NCBI GenBank assembly: GCA_002282385.1
Contig: NCJG01000001.1
Span: 434,001 to 498,000 of the forward strand
Reading direction: 5' to 3'
DNA from: Sphingomonadales bacterium 39-57-19
Lineage (GTDB): Bacteria; Pseudomonadota; Alphaproteobacteria; Sphingomonadales; Sphingomonadaceae
Length of the DNA: 64,000 nt
Under the pieces are notes generated by a model, which saw only the letters and a list, made by a program, of their open reading frames with translations, had not been told where the DNA came from and made no database searches. Each line of letters begins with the position of its first letter. Within the stretch, counting starts at the first letter, position 1. Position numbers and translations under genes: made by a program. Shown here one piece after another: positions 9,278-17,740 of this stretch.

Positions 9278-10003
9278 ATGGAACACACATTTCTCAGAAT
9301 GTTCCGCCAACTAAAGCGTAACGAAAGTGGTGTAGCGATGGTCGAACTTGCGGTGTCGCTGCCCTTTTTCATGGGCTTGGTCATAGGCGGCGTCGAAACT
9401 GCAAACTATGCCTCTGTCGTCATGCAGATAAATCAAATCACCCTGCACACCGCCGATGCGGCAGCGCGCATTGGAACAACAACCCCGTCCGCAAATAAAA
9501 CCATTTCCGAAGCGCAAATCAACGACGTTTTTCAAGGATCTTTGCATGAGGGCAAACGCATCAACCTTGGTGGAAATCACGACTACACCGATCCGTCAAC
9601 CAAAGTGAAGTCTACGCGCGGCAACGCCCGGATCATTTTATCCAGTGTGGAAGAGGTCGCTGCATTTGACGCTTCCGCACCGCGATACCGCATCCGGTGG
9701 CAACGCTGCGCCGGCTCCGCAAGTTTTTATAAATCAAACTACGGTACCACATCGACAGCGACGAGCGTTACCGGAGTTGGTCCTGTTGGACAGCCAGCAA
9801 CCCCTCCCCCTGGAGGTGTATTAATGTTCGTTGAGCTGCAATATTATTTCAAACCAATGATCGTAAACGGCTTTTCGAACCTGACCGATAGGACGATCCG
9901 CCAAGTTGCATCCATGGTCGTGCGCGAGAACCGCGACACCGTTGGCCCCACTGGAAGCGACGGGATATACAATAATGAGAAGGTCACCGTCTCCACCTGT
10001 TAA
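9278..10003 (+). CDS. TadE-like pseudopilin, second copy
   Basis: A 241-residue protein with the same plan as its upstream neighbour: short N-terminal stretch with charged residues, then SGVAMVELAVSLPFFMGLVI, where Glu precedes the hydrophobic helix as in TadE/TadF proteins. The periplasmic domain is about 200 residues with two cysteines (one in WQRCAGSAS, one at the C-terminus) that may form a disulfide. It is the last gene of the three-gene pilus-associated group and is convergent with pdhB, about 20 bases away. The sequence is too diverged from the first copy to call it a recent duplication. Confidence 0.78.
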   Translation: MEHTFLRMFRQLKRNESGVAMVELAVSLPFFMGLVIGGVETANYASVVMQINQITLHTADAAARIGTTTPSANKTISEAQINDVFQGSLHEGKRINLGGNHDYTDPSTKVKSTRGNARIILSSVEEVAAFDASAPRYRIRWQRCAGSASFYKSNYGTTSTATSVTGVGPVGQPATPPPGGVLMFVELQYYFKPMIVNGFSNLTDRTIRQVASMVVRENRDTVGPTGSDGIYNNEKVTVSTC

Positions 10004-10024
10004 AGCGGGGACGGCGAATATCCT

Positions 10025-11374
10025 CTAAAGCCCTAGCGTTTTGCGAACACCAGCGGCGATCTTGTCCGCATTGATGAGCGTCGCCTTCTCAAGATTTGCT
10101 GCATAAGGCATCGGAACGTCTTCGTTCGTGATACGCAAGACGGGAGCGTCGAGATCATCGAAGCCCTGCTCCATACACACTGCAAGGATTTCGCTGCCAA
10201 CCGAACACACCGGCCAACCTTCTTCGGCCACGACCAGTCGATTGGTTTTTGCAAGGCTCGCCAGCACGGTTTGCGTATCCAGCGGACGAATGGTGCGAAG
10301 GTCGATGACCTCGGCACTGATGCCTTCGGCGGCTAAATTGTCAGCTGCCTCCAATGACAGCCCCACGCCAATCGAATAGCTCACGATAGTAACGTCCGTG
10401 CCTTCACGCACGACCCGTGCCTTGCCAATCGGCAGCACATGGTCATCCCCTGCGGGAACTTCAAAGGTGCGGCCATAGAGCAGTTCGTTTTCGAGGAACA
10501 CAACGGGGTCCTCGCACCGGATCGCGGCCTTCAACAAGCCTTTGGCGTCTGCGGCATCATAGGGCGCGATCACAATCAAGCCGGGTACGCTGGCATACCA
10601 TGGCGCGTAATTCTGGCTGTGTTGCGCACCAACGCGCGCAGCGGCACCGTTTGGACCACGAAACACAATGGGACAGCGCATCTGGCCACCTGACATGTAA
10701 TTGGTCTTTGCGGCCGAGTTGATGATGTGGTCGATCGCCTGCATCGCAAAGTTAAACGTCATGAATTCGATGACGGGGCGAAGCCCGCCCATCGCGGCGC
10801 CTGTTCCGATGCCTGCAAAGCCATATTCGGTAATCGGCGTATCGATAACGCGGCGCGCGCCGAATTCGTCAAGCAAGCCCTGCGTGACTTTGTAAGCGCC
10901 TTGATATTCGGCAACTTCCTCACCCATGACAAACACCCGGTCATCGCGGCGCATTTCTTCGGCCATCGCGTCGCGCAAAGCTTCACGCAAGGTAACGGAC
11001 TGCATCGAAGCGCCATCGGTTGTGGCGGGCGTCGCCTTAGGGGCGGCCGGAGCGACGGCAACGACGACCTCAGGAGCAGGCGTTGGTTCGACGGCTGGCG
11101 CAGGGGTGGTTTTTGCGGGAGCCGCAGCCTCCTCGTCGCTGGAGATCAGCGCAATCACGGTGCCAACCTTCACGCCATCGGTGCCCTCGGACACCGAAAT
11201 GGAGGTAATCACGCCCTCATCAACGGCTTCAAACTCCATCGTCGCCTTATCGGTTTCGATCTCGGCAAGGATATCGCCAGACTTGACGCTATCGCCTTCC
11301 TTGACCAACCATCTCGCAAGCGTGCCTTCTTCCATTGTTGGCGAAAGCGCAGGCATTTTCAGTTCGATTGCCAT
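10025..11374 (-). CDS. pdhB: Pyruvate dehydrogenase E1 component, beta subunit, with N-terminal lipoyl domain
   Basis: This is the beta chain of the E1 decarboxylase of the pyruvate dehydrogenase complex, converting pyruvate to acetyl groups on lipoamide with thiamine diphosphate. The 449 residues comprise an N-terminal biotinyl/lipoyl domain (residues 1-78, with the lipoylated lysine in [13 protein letters not shown]), an Ala/Pro-rich flexible linker to about residue 125, and the transketolase-like domain ([18 protein letters not shown], later QRIGAQHSQ-type [15 protein letters not shown]). Fusing a lipoyl domain to E1-beta is characteristic of alphaproteobacteria. ATG at 11374 shares one base with the pdhA stop (TGATG), implying coupled translation. 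The E2 and E3 genes are not in this window. Confidence 0.96.
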   Translation of the reverse strand: MAIELKMPALSPTMEEGTLARWLVKEGDSVKSGDILAEIETDKATMEFEAVDEGVITSISVSEGTDGVKVGTVIALISSDEEAAAPAKTTPAPAVEPTPAPEVVVAVAPAAPKATPATTDGASMQSVTLREALRDAMAEEMRRDDRVFVMGEEVAEYQGAYKVTQGLLDEFGARRVIDTPITEYGFAGIGTGAAMGGLRPVIEFMTFNFAMQAIDHIINSAAKTNYMSGGQMRCPIVFRGPNGAAARVGAQHSQNYAPWYASVPGLIVIAPYDAADAKGLLKAAIRCEDPVVFLENELLYGRTFEVPAGDDHVLPIGKARVVREGTDVTIVSYSIGVGLSLEAADNLAAEGISAEVIDLRTIRPLDTQTVLASLAKTNRLVVAEEGWPVCSVGSEILAVCMEQGFDDLDAPVLRITNEDVPMPYAANLEKATLINADKIAAGVRKTLGL

Positions 11375-12483
11375 CAATATTGCTCCACCAACACGTCAGT
11401 ATATAATTCGGACAAATCCGGTTCGGGCGATGCTTCCGCAAAATCAGCAGATTCATTCACGATTTTCCGGATTTCCTTCTCAATGGCCTTCAACTCGTCG
11501 TCGCCCACGCCAAGGTCGGCCAGATACGCCTTGCATCCCTCAATAGGGTCGCTGTTGTCTCGTACCGACTGGACTTCATCCCGGCTTCTGTACTTCGCCG
11601 GATCGGACATGGAGTGACCGCGATAACGGTACGTCTTCATTTCAAGCAACACGGGACCCTTACCGCTGCGCACCCAATCCAACGCAACCTCGGCAGCGCC
11701 ACGCACCGCGAGCACATCCATACCGTCAACCTGAATGCCCGGAATGCGGAAGCTTTCCCCGCGGCGGTATAGTTGGTCCTCAGACGACGCGCGGTTTACG
11801 CTAGTGCCCATCGCATATTGGTTGTTTTCGATGACGAATATGATCGGAAGCTTCCACAATTCCGCCATGTTAAAGCTTTCGTAGACCTGTCCTTGGTTGG
11901 ACGCACCGTCGCCGAAATAGGCGAGGCACACCCCGCCATCGTTCGAATATTTGTGACCAAACGCAAGGCCCGCACCCAGCGAGACTTGCGCGCCCACGAT
12001 GCCATGGCCGCCGTAAAATTTATGCTCAGTCGAAAACATATGCATCGACCCGCCCTTGCCCTGCGAAATGCCCGCCGCACGCCCAGTCAGTTCCGCCATG
12101 ATCAGATTAGGATCAATGCCATATGCCAGCATATGCCCATGGTCACGATAGCCCGTGATGACGCTGTCTTTTCCAGGCGTCAGCGCGGATTGGAGCCCAA
12201 TGGCGACAGCTTCCTGGCCGATATACAAATGGCAAAAACCACCGATCAGGCCCAGGCCATATAATTGCCCCGCTTTTTCTTCAAAACGGCGGATCAACAG
12301 CATGTCGCGATAGAATTTTAAAAGCTCTTCTTTGGTCGCCTTATATGGCTTTGGTTCGCTCGGACGTTCACGATTGGCGCGCGCGGCGTCTTCGCTCACA
12401 CTGGCCTTCTTCGACACAGATTTTTTCGCTGGGGTGGTTGCCAAAACAAGTTCCTTTAGTGGAATTTTTATATGCGAATTCAT
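11374..12483 (-). CDS. pdhA: Pyruvate dehydrogenase E1 component, alpha subunit
   Basis: The alpha chain of pyruvate dehydrogenase E1 carries the thiamine-diphosphate-binding motif, here starting at [17 protein letters not shown] and ending with the conserved asparagine of [11 protein letters not shown]. The 369 residues include a Lys/Ala-rich N-terminal extension (to about residue 50), then the [18 protein letters not shown] and [15 protein letters not shown] motifs and the phosphorylation-loop-like [20 protein letters not shown]. It forms an operon with pdhB. The 85 bases upstream hold a perfect palindrome at 12511-12524, a candidate operator. No defect is visible. Confidence 0.96.
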   Translation of the reverse strand: MNSHIKIPLKELVLATTPAKKSVSKKASVSEDAARANRERPSEPKPYKATKEELLKFYRDMLLIRRFEEKAGQLYGLGLIGGFCHLYIGQEAVAIGLQSALTPGKDSVITGYRDHGHMLAYGIDPNLIMAELTGRAAGISQGKGGSMHMFSTEHKFYGGHGIVGAQVSLGAGLAFGHKYSNDGGVCLAYFGDGASNQGQVYESFNMAELWKLPIIFVIENNQYAMGTSVNRASSEDQLYRRGESFRIPGIQVDGMDVLAVRGAAEVALDWVRSGKGPVLLEMKTYRYRGHSMSDPAKYRSRDEVQSVRDNSDPIEGCKAYLADLGVGDDELKAIEKEIRKIVNESADFAEASPEPDLSELYTDVLVEQY

Positions 12484-12510
12484 TGTCGCCTAGTCAAAAT
12501 CGACCGAGGT

Positions 12511-12524
12511 GAAAAGCGCTTTTC
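12511..12524. promoter_or_regulatory. Perfect 14-bp palindrome upstream of pdhA
   Basis: GAAAAGCGCTTTTC is a perfect palindrome 28 bases before the pdhA start and downstream of ftsB on the same strand. The position suits an operator for the pdhAB transcript; the regulator is unknown and chance cannot be excluded for one 14-mer. Confidence 0.3.
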
Positions 12525-12569
12525 CGCAACGTAATGCACTGCATAGCTATTCATTCTATGACGAATGTA

Positions 12570-12881
12570 TCACTTTAAAGGAACGACAACCTCGTCAGGC
12601 GCAACAACGTTCAATTCCTTGCGCATTAATTCGCCGGCCAAGTCAGGGTCAACATTGTCGCGGTCCAGAAGCAACTGCCGATTCCGCAGAGCATCCCGCT
12701 CCTTTTGCAGCTTTGCTAACTCAATTTTACGCTCACTCAGCGCCGCCCGATAGTCGGTCCACGCGATGATGCCGGTTGGCCCAAGAAGCGCATAAGACGC
12801 AATACCCAGCAAAGCGACAAGCGCCAAGGCTGGCCCAATCACCGACTTCACATATTCAGGCTTTCGGTTTGAACGCACCAT
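12570..12881 (-). CDS. ftsB: Cell-division protein FtsB / septum formation initiator family
   Basis: A 103-residue bitopic membrane protein of the FtsB/DivIC family, which joins FtsL and FtsQ in the divisome. A short cytoplasmic N-terminus is followed by one membrane helix (about residues 13-33, ending SYALLG), then a periplasmic coiled coil (SERKIELAKLQKERDALRNR) and a short C-terminal segment with DPDLAGELMRKELNVVAPDE, matching the family pattern of D-x-x-E-E-x-A-R-x-x-L. It lies just downstream of eno on the same strand; eno-ftsB adjacency is widespread in proteobacteria and supports the call. Confidence 0.88.
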   Translation of the reverse strand: MVRSNRKPEYVKSVIGPALALVALLGIASYALLGPTGIIAWTDYRAALSERKIELAKLQKERDALRNRQLLLDRDNVDPDLAGELMRKELNVVAPDEVVVPLK

Positions 12882-12927
12882 ATTCAGACAGAATCATATT
12901 TTCGCAAAAATGGCAAGAAAGGAGGGG

Positions 12928-14292
<1,365 letters not shown>

Positions 14293-14318
14293 TTAAATGT
14301 AATATTATGGTGCTATAG

Positions 14319-14349
14319 TTGACTAAGGCACCGCCCGTACAAATATAAG
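14319..14349 (+). promoter_or_regulatory. Candidate sigma-70 promoter for the Ala/Lys-rich gene row
   Basis: TTGACT (14319-14324) is followed after 17-19 bases by an AATATAAG -10-like stretch (14342-14349). It lies about 55 bases before the start at 14403, in the roughly 200-bp gap divergent from eno. AGGAG just before the ATG supplies the ribosome site. Spacing for the best -10 match is long, so this is tentative. Confidence 0.4.
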
Positions 14350-14402
14350 ATATAGCGGCGCCCTTCTGAGTGCCCGCACTTAACCGATAGGAGCATATTC
14401 CC

Positions 14403-14954
14403 ATGGCCGAAACTGAAAAGCCAAAAGCGGCAGCGAAACCAGCGCCCGTGAAAAAAGCAGCCGCTAAACCTGCGGCTGCGAAGACAGCAGCAGTCAAGCC
14501 AGCCGCCCCAAAGGCGGCAAAACCCGCTGCGGCGACTTCGGCACCCAAGGCCGTGGCAAAAGCGCAGCCTGCTAAAGGCAAAACCGACGGTGTTACATCA
14601 AAGGTCAAATCAGAAATGAATGATTTCAAATCCAAAGCAACGGACAGCGCACGCGCCGCGGCTCAAAAAGGCAAGGACCGCGCGACAGAAGCCGTTGACA
14701 GCATTGGCAAACTTATCCGCGACAGCGCTGCGACCATCGATGACAATGTCGGCAAGCAATATGGCGATTACGCCCGTAGCGCAGCAGACATGGTTGAAGG
14801 CTTCGCTGGCAAGATGGACGCAAAAGATGTCGACGCCTTGGCCGATGACGCCCGCCAATTTGTCCGCAAGAGCCCGGCAGTTGCGGTTGGCGCGGCAGCA
14901 GCCATTGGCTTTGTCCTCGCACGGCTCATTCGCTCAGGTGGCAAGGACGCCTAA
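14403..14954 (+). CDS. Ala/Lys-rich DUF883-like membrane-anchored protein
   Basis: A 183-residue protein in two parts. Residues 1-60 are low-complexity PAK/AAAK repeats, like the histone-H1-like tails of bacterial AlgP or phasin-related proteins. Residues 60-150 form a long amphipathic helix region (SKVKSEMNDFKSKATDSARAA). The C-terminus ends with FVRKSPAVAVGAAAAIGFVL and ARLIRSGG, the glycine/alanine-rich membrane-anchor signature of ElaB/YqjD/DUF883 proteins, which in E. coli tether ribosomes or respond to stress. It heads a same-strand row of small envelope proteins. A DNA- or granule-binding role for the basic tail is inference. Phasin is an alternative label. Confidence 0.65.
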   Translation: MAETEKPKAAAKPAPVKKAAAKPAAAKTAAVKPAAPKAAKPAAATSAPKAVAKAQPAKGKTDGVTSKVKSEMNDFKSKATDSARAAAQKGKDRATEAVDSIGKLIRDSAATIDDNVGKQYGDYARSAADMVEGFAGKMDAKDVDALADDARQFVRKSPAVAVGAAAAIGFVLARLIRSGGKDA

Positions 14955-15009
14955 TTAGACAGCATTAGCGGCTTTGCAAAAGGCCGCTTTTGACCGATAA
15001 GTGAAACCA

Positions 15010-15408
15010 ATGATTATGGATCAGCATCAGGACGAATTGGTGGAGGATAGCCCGAAACCGGCAGAAGCGACCGCAAGCGAACAGGTTTCGTTGGTGATGG
15101 AAGACCTGCGCGCGCTGGTGACGGCCGAAATGCACTATTACCGTTCGCGTCTTGATTACACGCGACACGTGTTCCGATCGGCGTTCATCTATGGCGCGAT
15201 TGCGGCGTTCGCACTCATCGGCGCGTCAATCGCCTTTGTATTAGGGCTCGTGCTAACTTTGGCCCCGTTAATTGGTCCGCTGGCGGCTACGTTGGTTGTC
15301 ACTTTCACGTTTATCGTTGTTGCGTTCATTTTCGGATCGCTGGCACGAAAATGGATGAGGAAAGTTTACTTTCCGGAAATGCAAGAGAATGTCGACGATC
15401 TTACCTGA
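15010..15408 (+). CDS. Phage holin-X family (holin superfamily III-like) membrane protein
   Basis: About 132 residues: an acidic N-terminus, an amphipathic helix (SLVMEDLRALVTAEMHYYRS), two membrane helices (about residues 58-80 and 87-108) with a short loop, and a charged tail. This is the layout of the PF07332 holin-X family, which in proteobacterial genomes usually sits beside DUF883 genes, as here, and is not part of a phage. I see no phage gene near. Three starts are possible (GTG 15001, ATG 15010, ATG 15016); none has a strong ribosome site. Its last 20 bases overlap the next gene. Function unknown; possibly envelope-stress related. Confidence 0.65.
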   Translation: MIMDQHQDELVEDSPKPAEATASEQVSLVMEDLRALVTAEMHYYRSRLDYTRHVFRSAFIYGAIAAFALIGASIAFVLGLVLTLAPLIGPLAATLVVTFTFIVVAFIFGSLARKWMRKVYFPEMQENVDDLT

Positions 15409-15724
15409 AGACCCGGTCGTCACAGACCGCGAAAGCGTCATATTGTCGCATGCAGAACGGCGTAATCTTCGGCGTAAACTTAAGGGCAGCATCGATGTTG
15501 CTCAGGATATTCTCACCCCCCGCAACCAGATCCGCAAGCTGGTCGCGTTAAAAAAATCGCAGGCAAAAAAGGCTGCGGGTGAGACCATCCAAGTCGTGAA
15601 GAACAAAGCACCGTTGATCGGCATAGTCGGCGCAGCGACATTATTGGTGGCCGCCCGCCGTCCGATTTCGCGTTGGATTTCAAGCCTGCGAAAGAGTAAA
15701 ACAAACACGCCCGTTGGCGATTGA
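15389..15724 (+). CDS. Small basic membrane-associated protein (YqjK/DUF3618-like position), function unknown
   Basis: A 111-residue basic protein beginning inside the end of the holin-like gene (20-base overlap). The central part is a Lys/Arg-rich amphipathic helix (HAERRNLRRKLKGSIDVAQD), and residues 70-95 contain a moderately hydrophobic stretch APLIGIVGAATLLVAARRPI followed by basic residues, consistent with a tail-side membrane anchor. In other alphaproteobacteria the third gene of DUF883/holin groups is often a DUF3618 protein; I cannot confirm that family here by eye. Co-transcription with its neighbours is very likely. Confidence 0.6.
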   Translation: MSTILPEDPVVTDRESVILSHAERRNLRRKLKGSIDVAQDILTPRNQIRKLVALKKSQAKKAAGETIQVVKNKAPLIGIVGAATLLVAARRPISRWISSLRKSKTNTPVGD

Positions 15725-15738
15725 TATAGGAACGAAAC

Positions 15739-16188
15739 ATGAGCAAGATTGGCGACAGCATCAAAACCGCAGCTGACAGCGCGAAAGACAGCCTTGCAAC
15801 CGCGAAGGCGAAAACGACACCATCCACTGCCGCAGCACGTGCAAAGGCATCTGAAGCATATGAAAAGGGCAAGGGCAAAACAAGCGACGGCATTGACAAA
15901 AATCCGTTGGCCATCGTTTTGGGCGGCATCGCCATTGGCGCCATTGTCGGCGCGCTTTTGCCACGTACAGAGCGTGAAACAAAAGTTTTGGGCAAGGCCG
16001 GTAAAAAGCTGAACAAAAAGGCTCGCAAGATGGCTGACGCCGCGAAAGCCGCCGGTAAGGATCAGGTCGAAAGCCTTGGCCTGAACGGCGACGCGTTGCG
16101 TTTGCAATTTAGGGACCTTGTCAGCAAAGCCGCTCTCGCTGTAAAGGCCGCGAGTCAGGCGGCAACGGATGCTGCCAAAGAAAAATAA
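15739..16188 (+). CDS. DUF883-like protein with glycine-zipper membrane segment, function unknown
   Basis: A 149-residue Ala/Lys-rich protein. Residues 1-50 are predicted amphipathic helix (GDSIKTAADSAKDSLATAKA); residues 54-74 form a glycine-rich hydrophobic segment (NPLAIVLGGIAIGAIVGALL) of the glycine-zipper type; the C-terminal 75 residues are again a Lys/Ala helix. The PRTERE motif directly after the membrane segment is typical of this sphingomonad family. It starts 15 bases after the preceding gene and is followed by the DUF4170 gene. It resembles the first gene of the row in composition but lacks PAK repeats. Confidence 0.62.
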   Translation: MSKIGDSIKTAADSAKDSLATAKAKTTPSTAAARAKASEAYEKGKGKTSDGIDKNPLAIVLGGIAIGAIVGALLPRTERETKVLGKAGKKLNKKARKMADAAKAAGKDQVESLGLNGDALRLQFRDLVSKAALAVKAASQAATDAAKEK

Positions 16189-16200
16189 TTGGAAAACAGC

Positions 16201-16419
16201 GTGACCGACACAAAATTGCATCTCGTCTTTGGTGGACGGGTTGAAAACCCACAGACGTTGAAGTTTACGGATTTAGAAAAATTGGACATTGTTGGCATGT
16301 TTCCGGACTATGCCAGCGCAGAAGAAGCATGGCGTGCCGCCGCACAGCGCACGGTTGATGATGCCGAAATGAAATATGTCGTCGTTCATTTGCACAAGTT
16401 GCTGCAACCCGGCGCGTAA
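16201..16419 (+). CDS. DUF4170 domain protein
   Basis: A 72-residue soluble protein matching the DUF4170 family of alphaproteobacteria, with the pattern LVFGGRVENPQTLKFTDLEK, then a conserved IVGMFPDYASAEEAWRAAAQ and the C-terminal YVVVHLHKLL. GTG at 16201 is chosen because GGAA lies six bases before it and the family N-terminus fits; the frame is also open from a TTG at 16189 that immediately follows the previous stop. It ends the same-strand row started at 14403 and is followed by a hairpin. Function unknown. Confidence 0.75.
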   Translation: MTDTKLHLVFGGRVENPQTLKFTDLEKLDIVGMFPDYASAEEAWRAAAQRTVDDAEMKYVVVHLHKLLQPGA

Positions 16420-16430
16420 ATCCCGCATTG

Positions 16431-16461
16431 GACGTTACCCTGAACCCGTCAGGGTGACGTC
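16431..16461. terminator. 13-bp hairpin between convergent genes
   Basis: GACGTTACCCTGA (16431-16443) pairs with TCAGGGTGACGTC (16449-16461) across a five-base loop, with one T-G wobble. It sits between the stop of the DUF4170 gene and the stop of the rhomboid gene, so it may end transcription from both sides, although no T-run follows on either strand. Confidence 0.5.
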
Positions 16462-16467
16462 AAAGCC

Positions 16468-17130
16468 TCAGGCGTTACGATAACGCCACAGCAGCAATGG
16501 CCGTGCCAACGCTAGCCCCATCACAAAGCCGCCGATATGCGACCAGATCGCAATTCCGATGCCCAGCCCCGGCCCAACAAAGCCCATTGCGAGGTTAAGG
16601 CCAATCCAAACCAGGGTCAGATGCAGCGGACGCGCGATCGATGCAGGAACCGGCCCCCACCGCTTTGGCTGCTTGTTCGGAAACAGCAATAGATACGCCC
16701 CAATGACACCCGATATCGCGCCGCTTGCGCCGATGGCAGGCGCCATCATGTCCAGTGACATCGGCAATTGCAGATATGCAGCGAGCCACTCAGTAGCCGC
16801 AGCAGCATAAGCCGACACCATATACAGCGCCAAAAAGAGACCGCCGCCCCAAACGCGCTCAACCATTTTGCCGATGAGCAAAAGCATCAGCATGTTCATG
16901 ATGACATGCGCGATCCCGCCATGCAAAAATGCGGCCGTGAGCGGCGTAAGCAACGCGGGCACGAGAAATGTTATGTCCGCAAACGCAGAACTATCGCCGC
17001 TTAAACGGGCCGGAAAAAGCCCGCCGGCAACGACCGCATATTGCCACAAGGACGGCACCAACAAAATGGCAGCAATTGCCAGATTGATGATGACCAGTGC
17101 GTTGGTGACAGGTCCGCGGGGAAACTGCAT
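16468..17130 (-). CDS. Rhomboid-family intramembrane serine protease
   Basis: A 220-residue membrane protein with about six helices. The catalytic dyad is intact: Ser136 in the GASGAISG motif and His198 in IAIWSHIGGFVMG. The HGGIAHVIMNMLMLLLIG segment (around residues 70-87) supplies the conserved His and Asn of the oxyanion site. Rhomboids cleave membrane helices of other proteins; the substrate is unknown here. The start ATG at 17130 gives a usual cytoplasmic N-terminus. It follows greA on the same strand with a 36-base gap and is convergent with the DUF4170 gene. Confidence 0.9.
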   Translation of the reverse strand: MQFPRGPVTNALVIINLAIAAILLVPSLWQYAVVAGGLFPARLSGDSSAFADITFLVPALLTPLTAAFLHGGIAHVIMNMLMLLLIGKMVERVWGGGLFLALYMVSAYAAAATEWLAAYLQLPMSLDMMAPAIGASGAISGVIGAYLLLFPNKQPKRWGPVPASIARPLHLTLVWIGLNLAMGFVGPGLGIGIAIWSHIGGFVMGLALARPLLLWRYRNA

Positions 17131-17166
17131 GTCAAATATTACAGCGCTTCATGACGAAACGCACGT

Positions 17167-17643
17167 TCAGATGAACTCGATTTTGGATACGAGATAGAAT
17201 TTGTCACCCGATGGTACCGTCACTTCGACTTCATCGTCGGCGACACGCCCGATGAGCGCGCGGCCCAATGGCGAATTGTACGAAATACGGCCCGCCTTCG
17301 CATCGGCTTCGGTTTCACCCACAAGCTGGTACCGCACAGGCTTGTCGTCTTCGTCCAACAAGGTCACCGTTGCGCCGAAAACAATCTTGTCGCCCGACAA
17401 AGTCGTCGGATCGATAATTTGTGCACGGCCGATTTTGTCTTCGATTTCTGAAATCGCAGCTTCAACCTGACCCTGGCGTTCCTTGGCAGCGTGATATTCG
17501 GCATTTTCCGACAGATCGCCATGCGCACGCGCTTCCTCAATTGCTTCCACAATCAACGGCCGCTCATCACGAAGGCGTTTCAAGTCGGTTGTAAGCTTTT
17601 CATAGCCTTCAGCCAACATCGGATATTTCTCAAAACTCGCCAT
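17167..17643 (-). CDS. greA: Transcription elongation factor GreA
   Basis: GreA rescues backtracked RNA polymerase by stimulating transcript cleavage. The 158-residue protein has the N-terminal coiled coil with the acidic tip [16 protein letters not shown] (the conserved D and E that coordinate the catalytic metal) and the C-terminal FKBP-like domain with [20 protein letters not shown] and [10 protein letters not shown]. An internal ATG (MLAEGYEKL, residue 9) could be the start, but the longer form agrees with alphaproteobacterial homologues. It lies about 100 bases downstream of carB, same strand; carAB-greA adjacency is common in alphaproteobacteria. Confidence 0.96.
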   Translation of the reverse strand: MASFEKYPMLAEGYEKLTTDLKRLRDERPLIVEAIEEARAHGDLSENAEYHAAKERQGQVEAAISEIEDKIGRAQIIDPTTLSGDKIVFGATVTLLDEDDKPVRYQLVGETEADAKAGRISYNSPLGRALIGRVADDEVEVTVPSGDKFYLVSKIEFI

Positions 17644-17740
17644 CAGGCAAAACCCTTCGTCACAAAAACATCCCGACCGGAGAAATGATAACCATCAATC
17701 CGATATGCAGTTCAATTGTCGGGGAACGATACTGCTCGTG

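Noticed and set aside
15010..15408. Prophage, suggested by a holin-type membrane protein
   Set aside because: No lysin, integrase, capsid or portal gene nearby; holin-X proteins are normal companions of DUF883 genes in bacterial chromosomes.
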